Origin: Actinokineospora inagensis DSM 44258
Lineage (GTDB): Bacteria > Actinomycetota > Actinomycetes > Mycobacteriales > Pseudonocardiaceae
Reading direction: 5' to 3'
Assembly (NCBI RefSeq): GCF_000482865.1
Contig: NZ_AXWW01000036.1
Location: 1 to 64,000, forward strand
Length of the DNA: 64,000 nucleotides
Positions 9,356 through 18,579 of this stretch are shown one piece after another. Made by a program: the position numbers and the translations under genes. Each line of letters begins with the position of its first letter. Within the stretch, counting starts at the first letter, position 1. The notes beneath the pieces were generated by a model that was not told the DNA's origin, made no database searches, and saw only the letters and a program-made list of their open reading frames with translations.

Positions 9356-10228
9356 ATGACGGCGCGGCGGTTGCTGAAGGCATCGGGGGAGCGGTTCTAC
9401 GACCCGGAGGTGGACGTCGACTGGGACGCGCCGCCGGTCGAGGGGAAGGCCTGGCTGCCGGAGGGCCGGGTCTCGCTGCACGGGACGGCGATGTGGGCGG
9501 CGATGTCCGCCGAGCAGCGGGCCGAGCTGGGCAAACAGGAGATGATCACGCTGATGTCAGTGATCATCCACGCCGAGCTGAGCCTGGTGCGGTCGCTGAC
9601 CCGGTCGGTGCAGGAGGCGCGCGACCTGGGCGACTCGGCGCTGTACGCGTTGACCGAGGTCGCCGACGAGTGCAGGCACGCGACGATGTTCGCCCGCGCG
9701 ATCCAGGCCATGGGCGGGACGGTCGTACCGCAGTCGATCCTGGCCACCAGGTTGCTGAATGTCTTCACCGCGCTGGTGCCGTTCGGACCGTTCTACTGGG
9801 CGGGCGCGCTGTTCTTCGAGGAACCGGTCGACCGGGTGCAACGGCAGTGCATGGCCGACGAGTCGCTGCAGCCCCTGGTGCGGATGGTCAGCCGGATCCA
9901 CGTCGTCGAGGAGTCGAGGCACGTCGCCTACGCGCGGGAGGCGGTGCGCCGGACCCTGGCGGACGCCGGACCGGTGTCCAGGTGGGTCAACCGGGTCGGC
10001 GTGGCATTGTTGGCGCTCTCGCTGAAGCGCTCGCTGCTCCGCCCCGACACATACCGCCGCGCCGGTCTCGACCCGAAGGCCGCCCACCGCGCCGCCATGG
10101 GCAACCCGCACCACCACGAGTCGCTGCGGTGGATGACCGAACGGCTCGTCGCCTACTGCCGGGAGACGGGCCTCCTGCGCGGCAGGCTCACCATGGCGCT
10201 GTGGCGCAAGTCCGGACTGCTCGGGTGA
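9356..10228 (+). CDS. AurF-family diiron oxygenase
   Basis: A 290-aa protein of the AurF N-oxygenase family, in which the founding member oxidises an arylamine to the nitro compound. Diiron ligand motifs are visible as IHAELS (Glu74), EVADECRHATM (ExxH, Glu105/His108) and, further on, VVEESRHVAYARE (ExxH). The N-terminal motif YDPEVDVDWDAP is typical of the family. ATG 9356 is preferred over upstream starts because the family begins with the RRLLKASGERF region. It is divergent from the STAS operon and converges with a methyltransferase gene. No amine substrate or cluster is evident next to it, so substrate and reaction remain open. Confidence 0.82.
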   Translation: MTARRLLKASGERFYDPEVDVDWDAPPVEGKAWLPEGRVSLHGTAMWAAMSAEQRAELGKQEMITLMSVIIHAELSLVRSLTRSVQEARDLGDSALYALTEVADECRHATMFARAIQAMGGTVVPQSILATRLLNVFTALVPFGPFYWAGALFFEEPVDRVQRQCMADESLQPLVRMVSRIHVVEESRHVAYAREAVRRTLADAGPVSRWVNRVGVALLALSLKRSLLRPDTYRRAGLDPKAAHRAAMGNPHHHESLRWMTERLVAYCRETGLLRGRLTMALWRKSGLLG

Positions 10229-10231
10229 CGG

Positions 10232-11089
10232 TCACGGAACGCGCGCGTGCACGAACCCGCCGAACGTCCACACCGGACCCTGGACCGACCCGTCCGGCCG
10301 CCGCAGGTACCGCTCCTGCGCCGCCGCGATCTCCAACTGCTCGGCCGCCACCAGCCCGAACTCGCCCAGGAACGGCGTCACCCCGCCCTTCGGGATGCCC
10401 CACCGCCATGGCTCACCGCGCGCGGCCACGTTGCGCATCACGGTCGACGCGTCCGGACGTTCCTCGGTGCCGTCGAGGATCTCCTGCCAGCAGTAGTCGA
10501 ACACCACCGACGACCCGGGGGCCTGCTCGGCGAACCAGCGCAACGTCCGCACCACCCCGCGCCGCTCCAGGTACGGGGTCACCCCGGACCACACCACGAC
10601 CGACCGCGTCGCGGGGTCGAACCCGGCCGCAGCCATCGCGTCGGCCAGGCTGTCGGCGTTGAAGTCCGTCGTCACGTAGCGCACGTCGGCACCGAGGCGC
10701 CCGACGCGGGCCCGCTTGCGGCGGGAGATCTCCGGCTGGTCCACCTCGAACACCGCCGCCCCGGCGAGGTCGAGCCGGTGCGCCCGGGAGTCGAAACCCG
10801 CGCCCAGGATGACGACCTGGCGCGCGCCCCGATCGATCTCGGCGAGCACCACGTCGTCCATGTACCGGGTGCGCACCACCTCGTACCACAGGGCGTGCGA
10901 CCAGGTCGCGCGGATCACGCGGACCACCCGGGAACGCAGCCCGGGGACCTTGATCAGCGCGCGACCGACCGGCAGCCACGGCAACAGCCGGACGGCCAGC
11001 GTGTCCGGGCCGCGCAGGTCGGGTTCGGGCAGGAGCGCACCCGCCGCGCGCAGCAGCGCGGTCGTCTCGGCCGTGGATGTGGTCGGCAC
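10232..11089 (-). CDS. LCM/Tcmp-type SAM-dependent methyltransferase
   Basis: A 285-aa methyltransferase of the leucine carboxyl methyltransferase-like family (Ppm1/Ppm2/Tcmp), often acting as an O-methyltransferase. The SAM motif is VVILGAGFDSRAHRL, followed by the acidic residue in VFEVDQPE, and the later motif VWSGVTPYL matches the family. The start is GTG 11089. It follows the AfsR/SARP gene with a gap of only 3 bp on the same strand, so it is probably co-transcribed with it. Its 3' end is 3 bp from that of the AurF-like gene. The substrate is unknown. Confidence 0.85.
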   Translation of the reverse strand: MPTTSTAETTALLRAAGALLPEPDLRGPDTLAVRLLPWLPVGRALIKVPGLRSRVVRVIRATWSHALWYEVVRTRYMDDVVLAEIDRGARQVVILGAGFDSRAHRLDLAGAAVFEVDQPEISRRKRARVGRLGADVRYVTTDFNADSLADAMAAAGFDPATRSVVVWSGVTPYLERRGVVRTLRWFAEQAPGSSVVFDYCWQEILDGTEERPDASTVMRNVAARGEPWRWGIPKGGVTPFLGEFGLVAAEQLEIAAAQERYLRRPDGSVQGPVWTFGGFVHARVP

Positions 11090-11092
11090 GGC

Positions 11093-13951
11093 TCAGGCCC
11101 GCCCGAGCGCGGCCAACTGCTCCCGCACGCCGTGCGCCTCGGGGACAGCCAGTTCGGCGAACAGGTCCAGGGCCTGCCGCCAGTGGGCGGCGGCGGTTGT
11201 CGCGTCGCCCTGCAGGAACCGGGTCCGCGCGGCGCCGTCGTGGGCGCAGGCGACCTCGTAGAGGTGACCGGTCTCCTCGGCGATGCGCCGGGCGTCGGCG
11301 TAGCTGCCCAACGCCAGGTCGAGCCTGCCCGCGTCGCGGTGGATGTCGCCGACGGTGCGCAGCGCGCGGGTCTGCACGTTCCGGTTACCGCTCGACCGCG
11401 CGAGTTCCAACGCCCGCATGCAGTACGCCAACCCCTTGTCGTGTTCCCCGCGCCGGGCGTGGATCTCACCGAGCGCCCGCGCCGAATACCCCTCGATGGT
11501 GCCGTTTCCCGTCTCGCGCGCGATGGCCACCGCCTGTTCGTACGCGGTCACGGCGTCATCCTGTTCGCCCAGCCGAGAGTACACATCGCCCAGTCCGCGC
11601 AACGCGTATCCCTCGAGGATGCGGTCGTTCGTCGCCACCCCGATGTCCCGTGTCTCCGCCAGCGCGGCCCGCGCCCGTGGTCCGTCCCCGAGGCGGGTGT
11701 GCACGAGACCCAAGGCGTGCAACGCGCGACCCGCGACGCTCAGGTCGCCGGCCTGCTTCGCCAGCCGAACGGCCTCGTCGAGGTCTTGCCTGGCCTGCGG
11801 ATACCGGCCCAGCCACCAGTTGCTGTAGCCCCGGCTGGCCAAGGTGTCGGCCAGCGCGCGCGGGTCCGCCGCGGCGCGCGCCGCGGTCGCCCCGTTGCTG
11901 TGCAGGGCAAGCGCGTCGTGGTGGTAGCCGCTGATGTGGAAATAGCGCCACAGCGTGCCGGAAAGCCTGCTGGAATGCGAGTACCAGCCGTTCTCGGCGC
12001 TGTGTTCCGCCGCGGCGAGCAGGTTTCGGCGTTCGCCGTCGAGCCAGCTCAGGGCGTCCGCGTAGGTGGCGAAGACCCGGGTCGACCGTTCGGGCACCGG
12101 TGGTCGGTGCACCTTTTCCGTGGGGGAAACCAGGTCCATCGCCACGGCCGCCGTCGACAGGTAGTAGTTCAGCGACCGCTCCACCGCGCCGCGCCGCTCG
12201 TCGGTCGAGTCGACCTCCAGGGACAGGGAGGCGGCGTATGAGCGCAAGAGGTCGTGGAACTGGTACCGGCCGGGCTTGTGCTGCTGCAACAGGTGCGCGT
12301 CGACCAAGCCCTCCAGGGTCCGCTCCGCGTCTATGGGGGAGCCGTCGACCAAGGCCGCCGCCGCGTGCGCGTCGACGTCGACACCGGGGCCGTGCCCGAG
12401 CATCCGGAACAGGACCTTGCCCTCCTGGGGGAGCTGTTCGTAAGACAGGTTGAACGCCGTCGCCACACTGTGATCGTCGGTGTTGAGCTCGTCGATGCGA
12501 TGGCGTTGGTCGCGCAGCCGGGTCGCCAGGTAGTCCACCGACCAGGACGCGCGGTGCCGCAACCGCGACCCGGCGATGCGGATCGCCAGCGGCAGGTGCC
12601 CGCACAGGTCGAGTACCTCGGCCGTGGCCCGCGGTTCCGCCAGCGGTCGGTCGTCGCCGACCACCTTCACGAACAGGTCTCGCGCGTCCTCGAACGGCAG
12701 CACGTCGAGCACCAGGACAACGGAGTCGAGATCGATGAGCCGGTGCCTGCTGGTGACGATCGTCAGGCAACCCGGAGAACTCGGCAGCAACGGTGCGATC
12801 TGACGGCTGCTCGCGACGTTGTCCAGCACCACCAGTACCCGCCGCCGCGACAACGTCGCCCGCCACAGGCTCGCCCTCGCGTCGAGGTCGTGCGGGATGC
12901 GGTCCTGCTCGACCCCCAGCGCGCGCAGCAGCCCCTCCAACGCGGCCGTGGGGGCGAGCGGCGTCTGACCGGGGGTGTGCGCGTGCAGGTCGAGGAACAG
13001 TTGGGCGTCGGGGAAACGCTGGACGAGCCGGTGCGCGGCGTGCACGGCGAGGGCGGTTTTCCCCACGCCTGCCATGCCGTCGATCGCCGAGACCACCATC
13101 GTCGAACCCGCGCGGGTGGCTGATTCGGCGAGCCGGTCCAACTCTTGGCCGCGGCCGGTGAACGAACTCGTGTCCCTCGGCAGGTCGCACCGCGGCGCCG
13201 GTTCCCCGTCGGCCAGCAGTTCGTGGTGCAGCCTGCGCAAGTCCGGGCTCGGGTCGATGCCGAGTTCCTCGGTGAGCCGCTGGTGGAAGGCGTGGTACGC
13301 CAGTGTCGCCTCGCCGGTCGCGCCGGAGCGGTGCAGCGCCCGCATGAGCTGGCCGGTCAGCCGCTCCCGCAACGGGTACTCGCGGGTCAGCGCCGAGAGC
13401 TCACCGATCAACGAGCGGTGCTCGCCCTGGTCGAGTTGCAGGTCGACGCAGTCCTCGACGGCGGCCAGCCGCAGTTCCCGCAGCCGGGCGATTTCCGGCC
13501 CCAGTGTTGGACATTCCAGCCCCGCGAGAACGTCGCCGCGCCACAACTGCAGCGCGGCCCGGAAAACCGCGACCGCGTCCGCTGCACGGTCGTCCGCCGC
13601 CAGCGTCCGCGCGTGCGCGATCCGTTGGACGAACACGGTCGCGTCCAGGTCGTCGCCCACGTCCAGCCGGTAGCCGCCGGAGGCGAGTTCCAGCCTGGCG
13701 CCGTCCTGCGCGAGCGCGCGACGCAGGTCCGACACGGCGTTGCGCACCTGTTTCGCCGCGGTTCTCGGCGGGTCGACCTCCCAGATCGCGTCCACCAGCC
13801 GCCCGACCGGCACCACCTGCCCGGCGCTCAACAACAACGCCGCCAGCACCCGTTGCTGTTTCAGACCACCGAGCGCGACCGACGCGCCGAGCCGCACCTG
13901 CAGCGGCCCGAGCACCCCGTACCGCCCACCCCCGATGATCACCCGTGCCAC
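11093..13951 (-). CDS. AfsR/SARP-family regulator (OmpR-like DBD, BTAD, NB-ARC, TPR)
   Basis: A protein of about 952 aa. The N-terminal SARP DNA-binding wHTH (RYGVLGPLQVRLGASVALGG) is followed by a BTAD domain, an NB-ARC ATPase with Walker A GMAGVGKTALAV and VLVVLDNVASS as Walker B, and C-terminal TPR repeats (about residues 650-940). Such proteins activate antibiotic clusters after Ser/Thr kinase signalling. GTG 13951 is the most likely start because the DNA-binding domain follows at once, but GTG 13942 is possible. The biosynthetic cluster at 30-55 kb has no regulator of its own, so this gene and the LAL gene are the nearest candidates. A direct link is not shown. Confidence 0.9.
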   Translation of the reverse strand: MARVIIGGGRYGVLGPLQVRLGASVALGGLKQQRVLAALLLSAGQVVPVGRLVDAIWEVDPPRTAAKQVRNAVSDLRRALAQDGARLELASGGYRLDVGDDLDATVFVQRIAHARTLAADDRAADAVAVFRAALQLWRGDVLAGLECPTLGPEIARLRELRLAAVEDCVDLQLDQGEHRSLIGELSALTREYPLRERLTGQLMRALHRSGATGEATLAYHAFHQRLTEELGIDPSPDLRRLHHELLADGEPAPRCDLPRDTSSFTGRGQELDRLAESATRAGSTMVVSAIDGMAGVGKTALAVHAAHRLVQRFPDAQLFLDLHAHTPGQTPLAPTAALEGLLRALGVEQDRIPHDLDARASLWRATLSRRRVLVVLDNVASSRQIAPLLPSSPGCLTIVTSRHRLIDLDSVVLVLDVLPFEDARDLFVKVVGDDRPLAEPRATAEVLDLCGHLPLAIRIAGSRLRHRASWSVDYLATRLRDQRHRIDELNTDDHSVATAFNLSYEQLPQEGKVLFRMLGHGPGVDVDAHAAAALVDGSPIDAERTLEGLVDAHLLQQHKPGRYQFHDLLRSYAASLSLEVDSTDERRGAVERSLNYYLSTAAVAMDLVSPTEKVHRPPVPERSTRVFATYADALSWLDGERRNLLAAAEHSAENGWYSHSSRLSGTLWRYFHISGYHHDALALHSNGATAARAAADPRALADTLASRGYSNWWLGRYPQARQDLDEAVRLAKQAGDLSVAGRALHALGLVHTRLGDGPRARAALAETRDIGVATNDRILEGYALRGLGDVYSRLGEQDDAVTAYEQAVAIARETGNGTIEGYSARALGEIHARRGEHDKGLAYCMRALELARSSGNRNVQTRALRTVGDIHRDAGRLDLALGSYADARRIAEETGHLYEVACAHDGAARTRFLQGDATTAAAHWRQALDLFAELAVPEAHGVREQLAALGRA

Positions 13952-14012
13952 CCTACCAGCCAAGACACCGCCGAGGACGAAACGAGGACGGCATCGGCCA
14001 CCCTCACGGACG

Positions 14013-14041
14013 CGGGGGCGCCGGAGGGGAGCGCCCCCGCC
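14013..14041 (-). terminator. Hairpin downstream of the MFS gene
   Basis: Perfect 10-bp arms GCGGGGGCGC and GCGCCCCCGC around a 9-nt loop. It lies between the end of the MFS gene and the start of the AfsR/SARP gene on the minus strand. There is no clear U-tract, as is common in actinobacteria. Confidence 0.5.
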
Positions 14042-14080
14042 CGGTCCCGGCGCTTGACGGTCCACTGAGGACACCAGTGG

Positions 14081-15313
14081 TCACGCGGTGTGGCCCGCGT
14101 CCGACTGGGCCGGGGGAGCGACCGGGGTGCGGGTGGTGCGGGCGATGGTGCCGAGAGTGATCAGCAGGGCCGCGGAGATCACCAGCACCGGGAGGTTGGC
14201 GCCCTGCCAGCCGAGCAGGACGAAGACCGTGCTGGCGCCCAGCGACGCGGCGACGGCGGTGATGGCGGCGACGCCCTCGGCCGTCGCCTGGATGCGGGAA
14301 CCGCGGCCGGGCGGGTAGCAGCGGACCATGAAGGTGGTGCCCGCGAGGTACAGGAAGTTCCAGCCGATTCCGTTGAGGGTCAGTGCGAGCAGGAAGTTCG
14401 GGAACGCGGTGCCGAGGCCGCCCGCCAACGCGGCGGCCACGAACAGCGCCGCGCCGATGGCCGCGGTCCAGGTGGGGCCGACCCGGGCGAGGACGCTGCC
14501 GCTGATGATCGACGGGCCGAACATGCCGATCAGGTGCCACTGCACGATGGTGGCGCTGATCGTGTCCGAGTGGCCCGCGTGGTGGCTGCCGAGCGGACCG
14601 ATGGCCATCACCATGGTCATCATCGCGCCCGCGCCCGCCAGGGACACCAGCCCGAGCAGGTAACGGCGGTCGCCCCGAACGGCGGACAGCGGCAGCGGGG
14701 CCGCCGCGAACGCCGTCCTGGGGCGGAGGTCGCCCGCGCGCAACGACAGCAGCAGCGGGATGTTGAGCAGGGCGTAGACGCCGACCATCAGGTAGGCGCC
14801 CGCGTACTTGGCGCCCAGGAAGTCGGCGCTGGTGGTCGCGGCGAACGGGCCGATGACAGCGGCGAGCAGGCCGCCGTAGAGGATGAACGACACCGCGAGC
14901 TCCCGCTTGCCCTCCGGCGCCCGATCCGCGGCCATGTAGCGGATGTAGCCGCCGGTGGACCGGTAGGCGCCCACCAGGGCCGTCCCGCAGCACAGCAGGG
15001 CGAACGAGTGCGTCGACACCGCGAACACGGACAACGCGGCCCCCGCGGCCGCGAACAGCGCACCGGTGATCATCACCCGCACGTAGCCGAACCGCCCCGC
15101 GAGCAGGCCCGCGCCGACCGAGCAGAGCGTGCCGGTGATGGTGATCGTCGCCAACGGCAGCGTCGCCAGCTCCGGCGCGGGCGCCAACGCCAACCCGACG
15201 ACGGCGGTCAGCGTGAGGTCGATGCTGACCCCCATGAAGTAGAACGCCTGGCAGGCCACCAGAACCCAACTGCTGCGCCCGATCCCGGCATATCTGTGCC
15301 ACCCCACCGTCAC
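14081..15313 (-). CDS. MFS transporter, 12 TM, drug-efflux like
   Basis: A 410-aa major facilitator protein with about twelve hydrophobic helices. After the second or third helix comes the motif AGLLAGRFGYVRVMITG, which resembles motif A (GxLaDrxGrrxxl). The C-terminus is Pro/Ala rich. The start is GTG 15313. It probably exports a small molecule, but the substrate cannot be read from the sequence. It is on the same strand as the AfsR/SARP gene 130 bp downstream, with a hairpin between them. Confidence 0.85.
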   Translation of the reverse strand: MTVGWHRYAGIGRSSWVLVACQAFYFMGVSIDLTLTAVVGLALAPAPELATLPLATITITGTLCSVGAGLLAGRFGYVRVMITGALFAAAGAALSVFAVSTHSFALLCCGTALVGAYRSTGGYIRYMAADRAPEGKRELAVSFILYGGLLAAVIGPFAATTSADFLGAKYAGAYLMVGVYALLNIPLLLSLRAGDLRPRTAFAAAPLPLSAVRGDRRYLLGLVSLAGAGAMMTMVMAIGPLGSHHAGHSDTISATIVQWHLIGMFGPSIISGSVLARVGPTWTAAIGAALFVAAALAGGLGTAFPNFLLALTLNGIGWNFLYLAGTTFMVRCYPPGRGSRIQATAEGVAAITAVAASLGASTVFVLLGWQGANLPVLVISAALLITLGTIARTTRTPVAPPAQSDAGHTA

Positions 15314-15783
15314 TGGACGCCCGCCCGCGCCGAACCGGACGACAAGACGCTGTTCCGGGCATCACCCGTCGAGGTGGACACCCCGTCTACCTTCCTCCCA
15401 CGCGCGCCCTTTGGCACTACGCGGACCCGCGCGGAGTCCGAGTCGTCGACCGCCGGTCAGTCCACTGTGGTCTGTCAACGGGCCGCGGGGCGGGAGGTGC
15501 TGCTCAAGCCCCGTCACCGAACATTCGCCCGATCGGCCGTGTGTACAACGCGCTCCACCCGGGTATCGCGATCAGGTGACCGGCACACGCGCACGGTGCG
15601 GCGGCGCGTCACGAGTCCGGACTCGGGTTCCTCGGCGTCGGTGCGGCGACGCCGAGAACACCCGATCCCCCACCTGCCGCGCGACGCGGTGTGACCGGGC
15701 CAACACGACCAGTCAAGTTGATCAATGATCTGATGGTTCGAGCGCCCCGGCTCCCCCGGGGCCGACCCGAACGGACGCCCGAC
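15314..15783. other. Intergenic region, no gene seen
   Basis: The 470 bp between the divergent MFS and DsbA-like genes must hold both promoters. I see no RNA gene, repeat or plausible short ORF with a ribosome-binding site here. Confidence 0.5.
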
Positions 15784-16470
15784 ATGACCGAGCTGGTGAA
15801 CCCTTCCGCCAACGTCGTCACCGTGTGGTCGGACACCACCTGCCCCTGGGGCACCCTCGCGCTGCACACCCTGCGCACCCGAGCCCACGCCCAGGGCCGC
15901 GACCTGCTCGTCGACCACCGCGCGTTCCCCCTGGAACTGTTCAACAGCGGCCCCACCCCCAAACTCATCCTCGACGCCGAACTGGTCGCCATCGCCGGTA
16001 TCGCCCCCGACTACGGCTGGCGCCAATGGCGCGCCCCCGACTACACCTACCCCGTCACCACCCTCCCCGCCCTGGAAGCCGTCCAGGCAGCGAAAGCCCC
16101 CACCATCGGCGGCCTCCGCGGCAGCGACGAACTCGACACCGCCCTCCGCCACGCGTTCTACGTCGACAACCGCTGCATCAGCATCCACTCAGTCATCCTC
16201 GACCTCGCGAAATCCTGCGACCACGTCGACGAAGACGCCCTCGCCGACGCCCTGGCCCGCGGAACCGGCCGACCAGCGGTGTACGAGCAGTGGAAAGTCG
16301 CCCAAGGCCCAGAAGTCCAAGGCAGCCCCCACCTGTTCACCGCCGCGGGTTTCGCCGAACACAACCCAGGCATCACCTTCCACTGGACCACCCGCCCCCC
16401 TATCGGCTTCCCCCGGGTGGACGACCACAACCCCGACTGGGCGGACAACCTCCTCAACACCCTCCCCTAA
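15784..16470 (+). CDS. DsbA-family (FrnE/HCCA isomerase-like) protein
   Basis: A 228-aa thioredoxin-fold protein. The N-terminal motif SDTTCPWGTLALHTL matches the DsbA/2-hydroxychromene-2-carboxylate isomerase group, with the CxxC reduced to CPWG (a single Cys). The C-terminal PHLFTAAGFAEHNPG matches the cis-Pro region (GSPHLF). ATG 15784 is chosen because the fold starts shortly after. A single active-site Cys suggests isomerase, transferase or FrnE-like chemistry rather than disulfide formation. No signal peptide is seen, so it is likely cytoplasmic. Codon third positions become almost exclusively C towards the 3' end. Confidence 0.82.
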   Translation: MTELVNPSANVVTVWSDTTCPWGTLALHTLRTRAHAQGRDLLVDHRAFPLELFNSGPTPKLILDAELVAIAGIAPDYGWRQWRAPDYTYPVTTLPALEAVQAAKAPTIGGLRGSDELDTALRHAFYVDNRCISIHSVILDLAKSCDHVDEDALADALARGTGRPAVYEQWKVAQGPEVQGSPHLFTAAGFAEHNPGITFHWTTRPPIGFPRVDDHNPDWADNLLNTLP

Positions 16471-16728
16471 CCCCCTGGACTTCACCCGAAACCGCTGCCC
16501 AAAACCCACCCCTTCACCGACGAAGCCCCACCCCCGCACCGCGCACCTCGAACCAACACCCCTCACCAACGAAGCCCCACCCCCACCCCCACCCCCGCAC
16601 CGCGCACCCAAAAACCCAGCCCTGATCGACGAAGCCCCACACTTGCACCGCCCCCCAGGAAACCGTCGTGCGGTGAAGCACCACACAGAACTGGCACCGC
16701 GCGCCTCGGGACCCGCCGACACCAACCG

Positions 16729-16874
16729 CCCGTTGTGGTGAAGTTGTTTTGTTTGGGGGGAGCGGTGGCCTAAGCCGGCGGGCGGGTAAGGCCACGCTTT
16801 CCAGTGGCCCCGCCTTTTAGCCTTACCCAGGCTGCCGCTAGGGGCCCCAAACAAAACAACTTCACCACAACGGG
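16729..16874. mobile_element. Palindromic MITE-like element, copy A
   Basis: A 146-bp element bounded by 30-bp terminal inverted repeats: 16729-16758 (begins CCCGTTGTGGTGAAGTTG) and 16845-16874 (ends ACTTCACCACAACGGG). The interior has shorter self-complementary blocks (GGTAAGGC ... GCCTTACC). It encodes no protein. It is the left-arm copy within the large inverted repeat. The near-identical copy B in opposite orientation and the partial copy at base 1 show it is a dispersed family, either a MITE/REP-type element or a structured RNA or terminator-like element. Confidence 0.75.
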
Positions 16875-17203
16875 CACCACCGTTTTATCTGGCGCCTATG
16901 GCCGGCGTCGCCGAAGGCGACAAGGCCGAACCCCGAGCGCAGCGAGGCCCAGAGACCCCTCACACCATGATCAACCCGGACGAAAGCCCCCGAATACACA
17001 GCTGGCCAGGACCACCGACAACCCCGGCCAACCATGATCAACCTGACCATGAGCCCCTGAATACACAGCCTAGACGGACCCACCGACAGTCTCGGGGGCA
17101 TGAGGGCCGACACAGGGGACTCTGAGCCTCGGCTGCGCCTCGGGTTTCGGCCTTGTCGCCTGGCGGCGACGCCGGCGCTTGGGCGCCAGATAAAACGGTG
17201 GTG

Positions 17204-17349
17204 CCCGTTGTGGTGAAGTTGTTTTGTTTGGGGCCCCTAGCGGCAGCCTGGGTAAGGCTAAAAGGCGGGGCCACTGGAAAGCGTGGCCTTACCCGCCCGC
17301 CGGCTTAGGCCACCGCTCCCCCCAAACAAAACAACTCCACCACAACGGG
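17204..17349. mobile_element. Palindromic MITE-like element, copy B (inverted)
   Basis: A 146-bp copy in opposite orientation to copy A. The terminal repeats are at 17204-17233 and 17320-17349 and differ at one base (CTTCACC against CTCCACC). The interior is essentially the reverse complement of copy A. The similarity of the flanks extends well beyond the element, so the pair probably arose by an inverted segmental duplication rather than two independent insertions. Confidence 0.75.
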
Positions 17350-17550
17350 CGGTTGGTGTCGGCGGGTCCCGAGGCGCGCGGTGCCAGTTCTGTGTGGTGC
17401 TTCACCGCACGACGGTTTCCTGGGGGGCGGTGCAAGTGTGGGGCGGTGCAAGTGTGGGGCTTCGTCGATCAGGGCTGGGTTTTTGGGTGCGCGGTGCGGG
17501 TGTGGGGTGGAGCGTCTTTGCGCGGCTGCTTTGGTGTGTCGTTCTATTTC

Positions 17551-18579
17551 TTAGAAGTCTTCGGTGAGGTTTACGGTGCCGGGGATGGCGGTTTGGTAGG
17601 CGGACACTCTGCGTTCGAAGAAGTTGGAGAGTTCTTGGACGTCTTGGAGGTCCATGAAGGGGAAGGGGTTGGGGGAGTTGTAGAGGGGTGGGAGGTTGAG
17701 GCGGGCGAGGCGGCGGTCGGCGGCGTGTTCTAGGTAGGTGCGCATGTCGGTGGGGGACAAGCCTGCGACGCCTTGGTTGAGCAGGTCGTGGGCGAATTGG
17801 GTTTCGGCGTCGACGGCTTCGGCGATCATGGTGTTGATCTGGGTGTGCAGGGAGTCGTCGAAGAGGGTGGGGTCTTGGGCGCGGATGACGTCGACCACGT
17901 CGAAGGCGAAGGACATGTGCATGGATTCGTCGCGGAAGACCCAGTTGGTGCCGGAGGCGAGGCCGTTGAGGAGGCCCCGGGAGCGGAGGAAGTACACGTA
18001 GGCGAACGCGCCGTAGAAGAAGAGGCCTTCGATGCAGGCGGCGAAGCAGATGAGGTTCAGCAGGAACGAGCGGCGGTCGGCGGGGGTGTCCAGGCGGGTG
18101 AGCGACGAGATGGAGTCGATCCACTTGTAGCAGAACTCGGCTTTGGCGCGGATCGACGGGATGGTGTCGACGGCGGCGAAGGCGTCGGCGCGGTCGTTGT
18201 CGTTCGGCAGGTACGTGTCGAGCAGCGTCAGGTAGAACTGGACGTGGACGGCTTCCTCGAACAGTTGCCGGGACAGGTAGAGCCGGGCCTCGGGGGCGTT
18301 GATGTGCTGGTACAGGTTCAGCACCAGGTTGTTCGCGACGATGGTGTCGCCGGTCGCGAAGAAGGCGACCAGCCGGTTCACCAGGTGCCGTTCGGCGGGG
18401 GAGAGCTTCGCGAGGTCGGCCAGGTCGGAGTGCAGGTCGACCTCTTCGACGGTTCAGGTGTTCTTGATCGCGTCGCGGAAGCGGTCGTAGAAGTGCGGGT
18501 AGCGCATGGGGCGCAGGGTCAGGTCCATGCCCGGGTCGAGCAGGGCGTGCTTGCGGGTGGTGGATTCGAGCGCGGTCAC
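17551..18579 (-). pseudogene. nrdB: Class I ribonucleotide reductase beta subunit, interrupted by in-frame TGA at Trp42
   Basis: The full-length frame runs from GTG 18579 (overlapping the nrdA stop by 4 bp) to 17551, 342 sense positions. Codon 42 (18456-18454) is TGA where the family has Trp: the reading is AIKNT-stop-TVEEVDLHSDLADL. By alignment this is the Trp equivalent to E. coli R2 Trp48, part of the radical-transfer path. Downstream the protein is intact. The metal ligands are visible in FFATGD, FEEAVH, ACIEGLFF and RDESMH, and the radical Tyr lies four residues after the His (HVQFY). The downstream ATG 18381 could give a 276-aa fragment lacking this region. It is either a nonsense pseudogene, a sequencing error or readthrough. 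Confidence 0.85.

Larger units (their letters stand above)
16576..17515. repeat. Large inverted repeat, arms ~370 bp, spacer ~190 bp
   Basis: The sequence from about 16576 to 16945 returns in reverse complement from about 17515 to 17135 with few differences. Matched blocks include AAAAACCCAGCCCTGATCGA (left) against TCGATCAGGGCTGGGTTTTT (right), the CACCACACAGAACTGGCACC block, and the whole palindromic element described separately. The right arm carries one extra tandem copy of a 16-bp unit, GGGGCGGTGCAAGTGT (17434-17460). The spacer (about 16946-17134) contains two related segments, each with a CCCCTGAATACACAGC/CCCCCGAATACACAGC motif. No protein-coding gene is supported in the whole interval between the DsbA-like gene and nrdB. 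Confidence 0.85.

Noticed and set aside
18454-18456. Selenocysteine codon in nrdB
   Set aside because: The position is a conserved Trp in the family, not Cys, and no SECIS-like hairpin is evident right after it. Nonsense mutation, error or readthrough are simpler.
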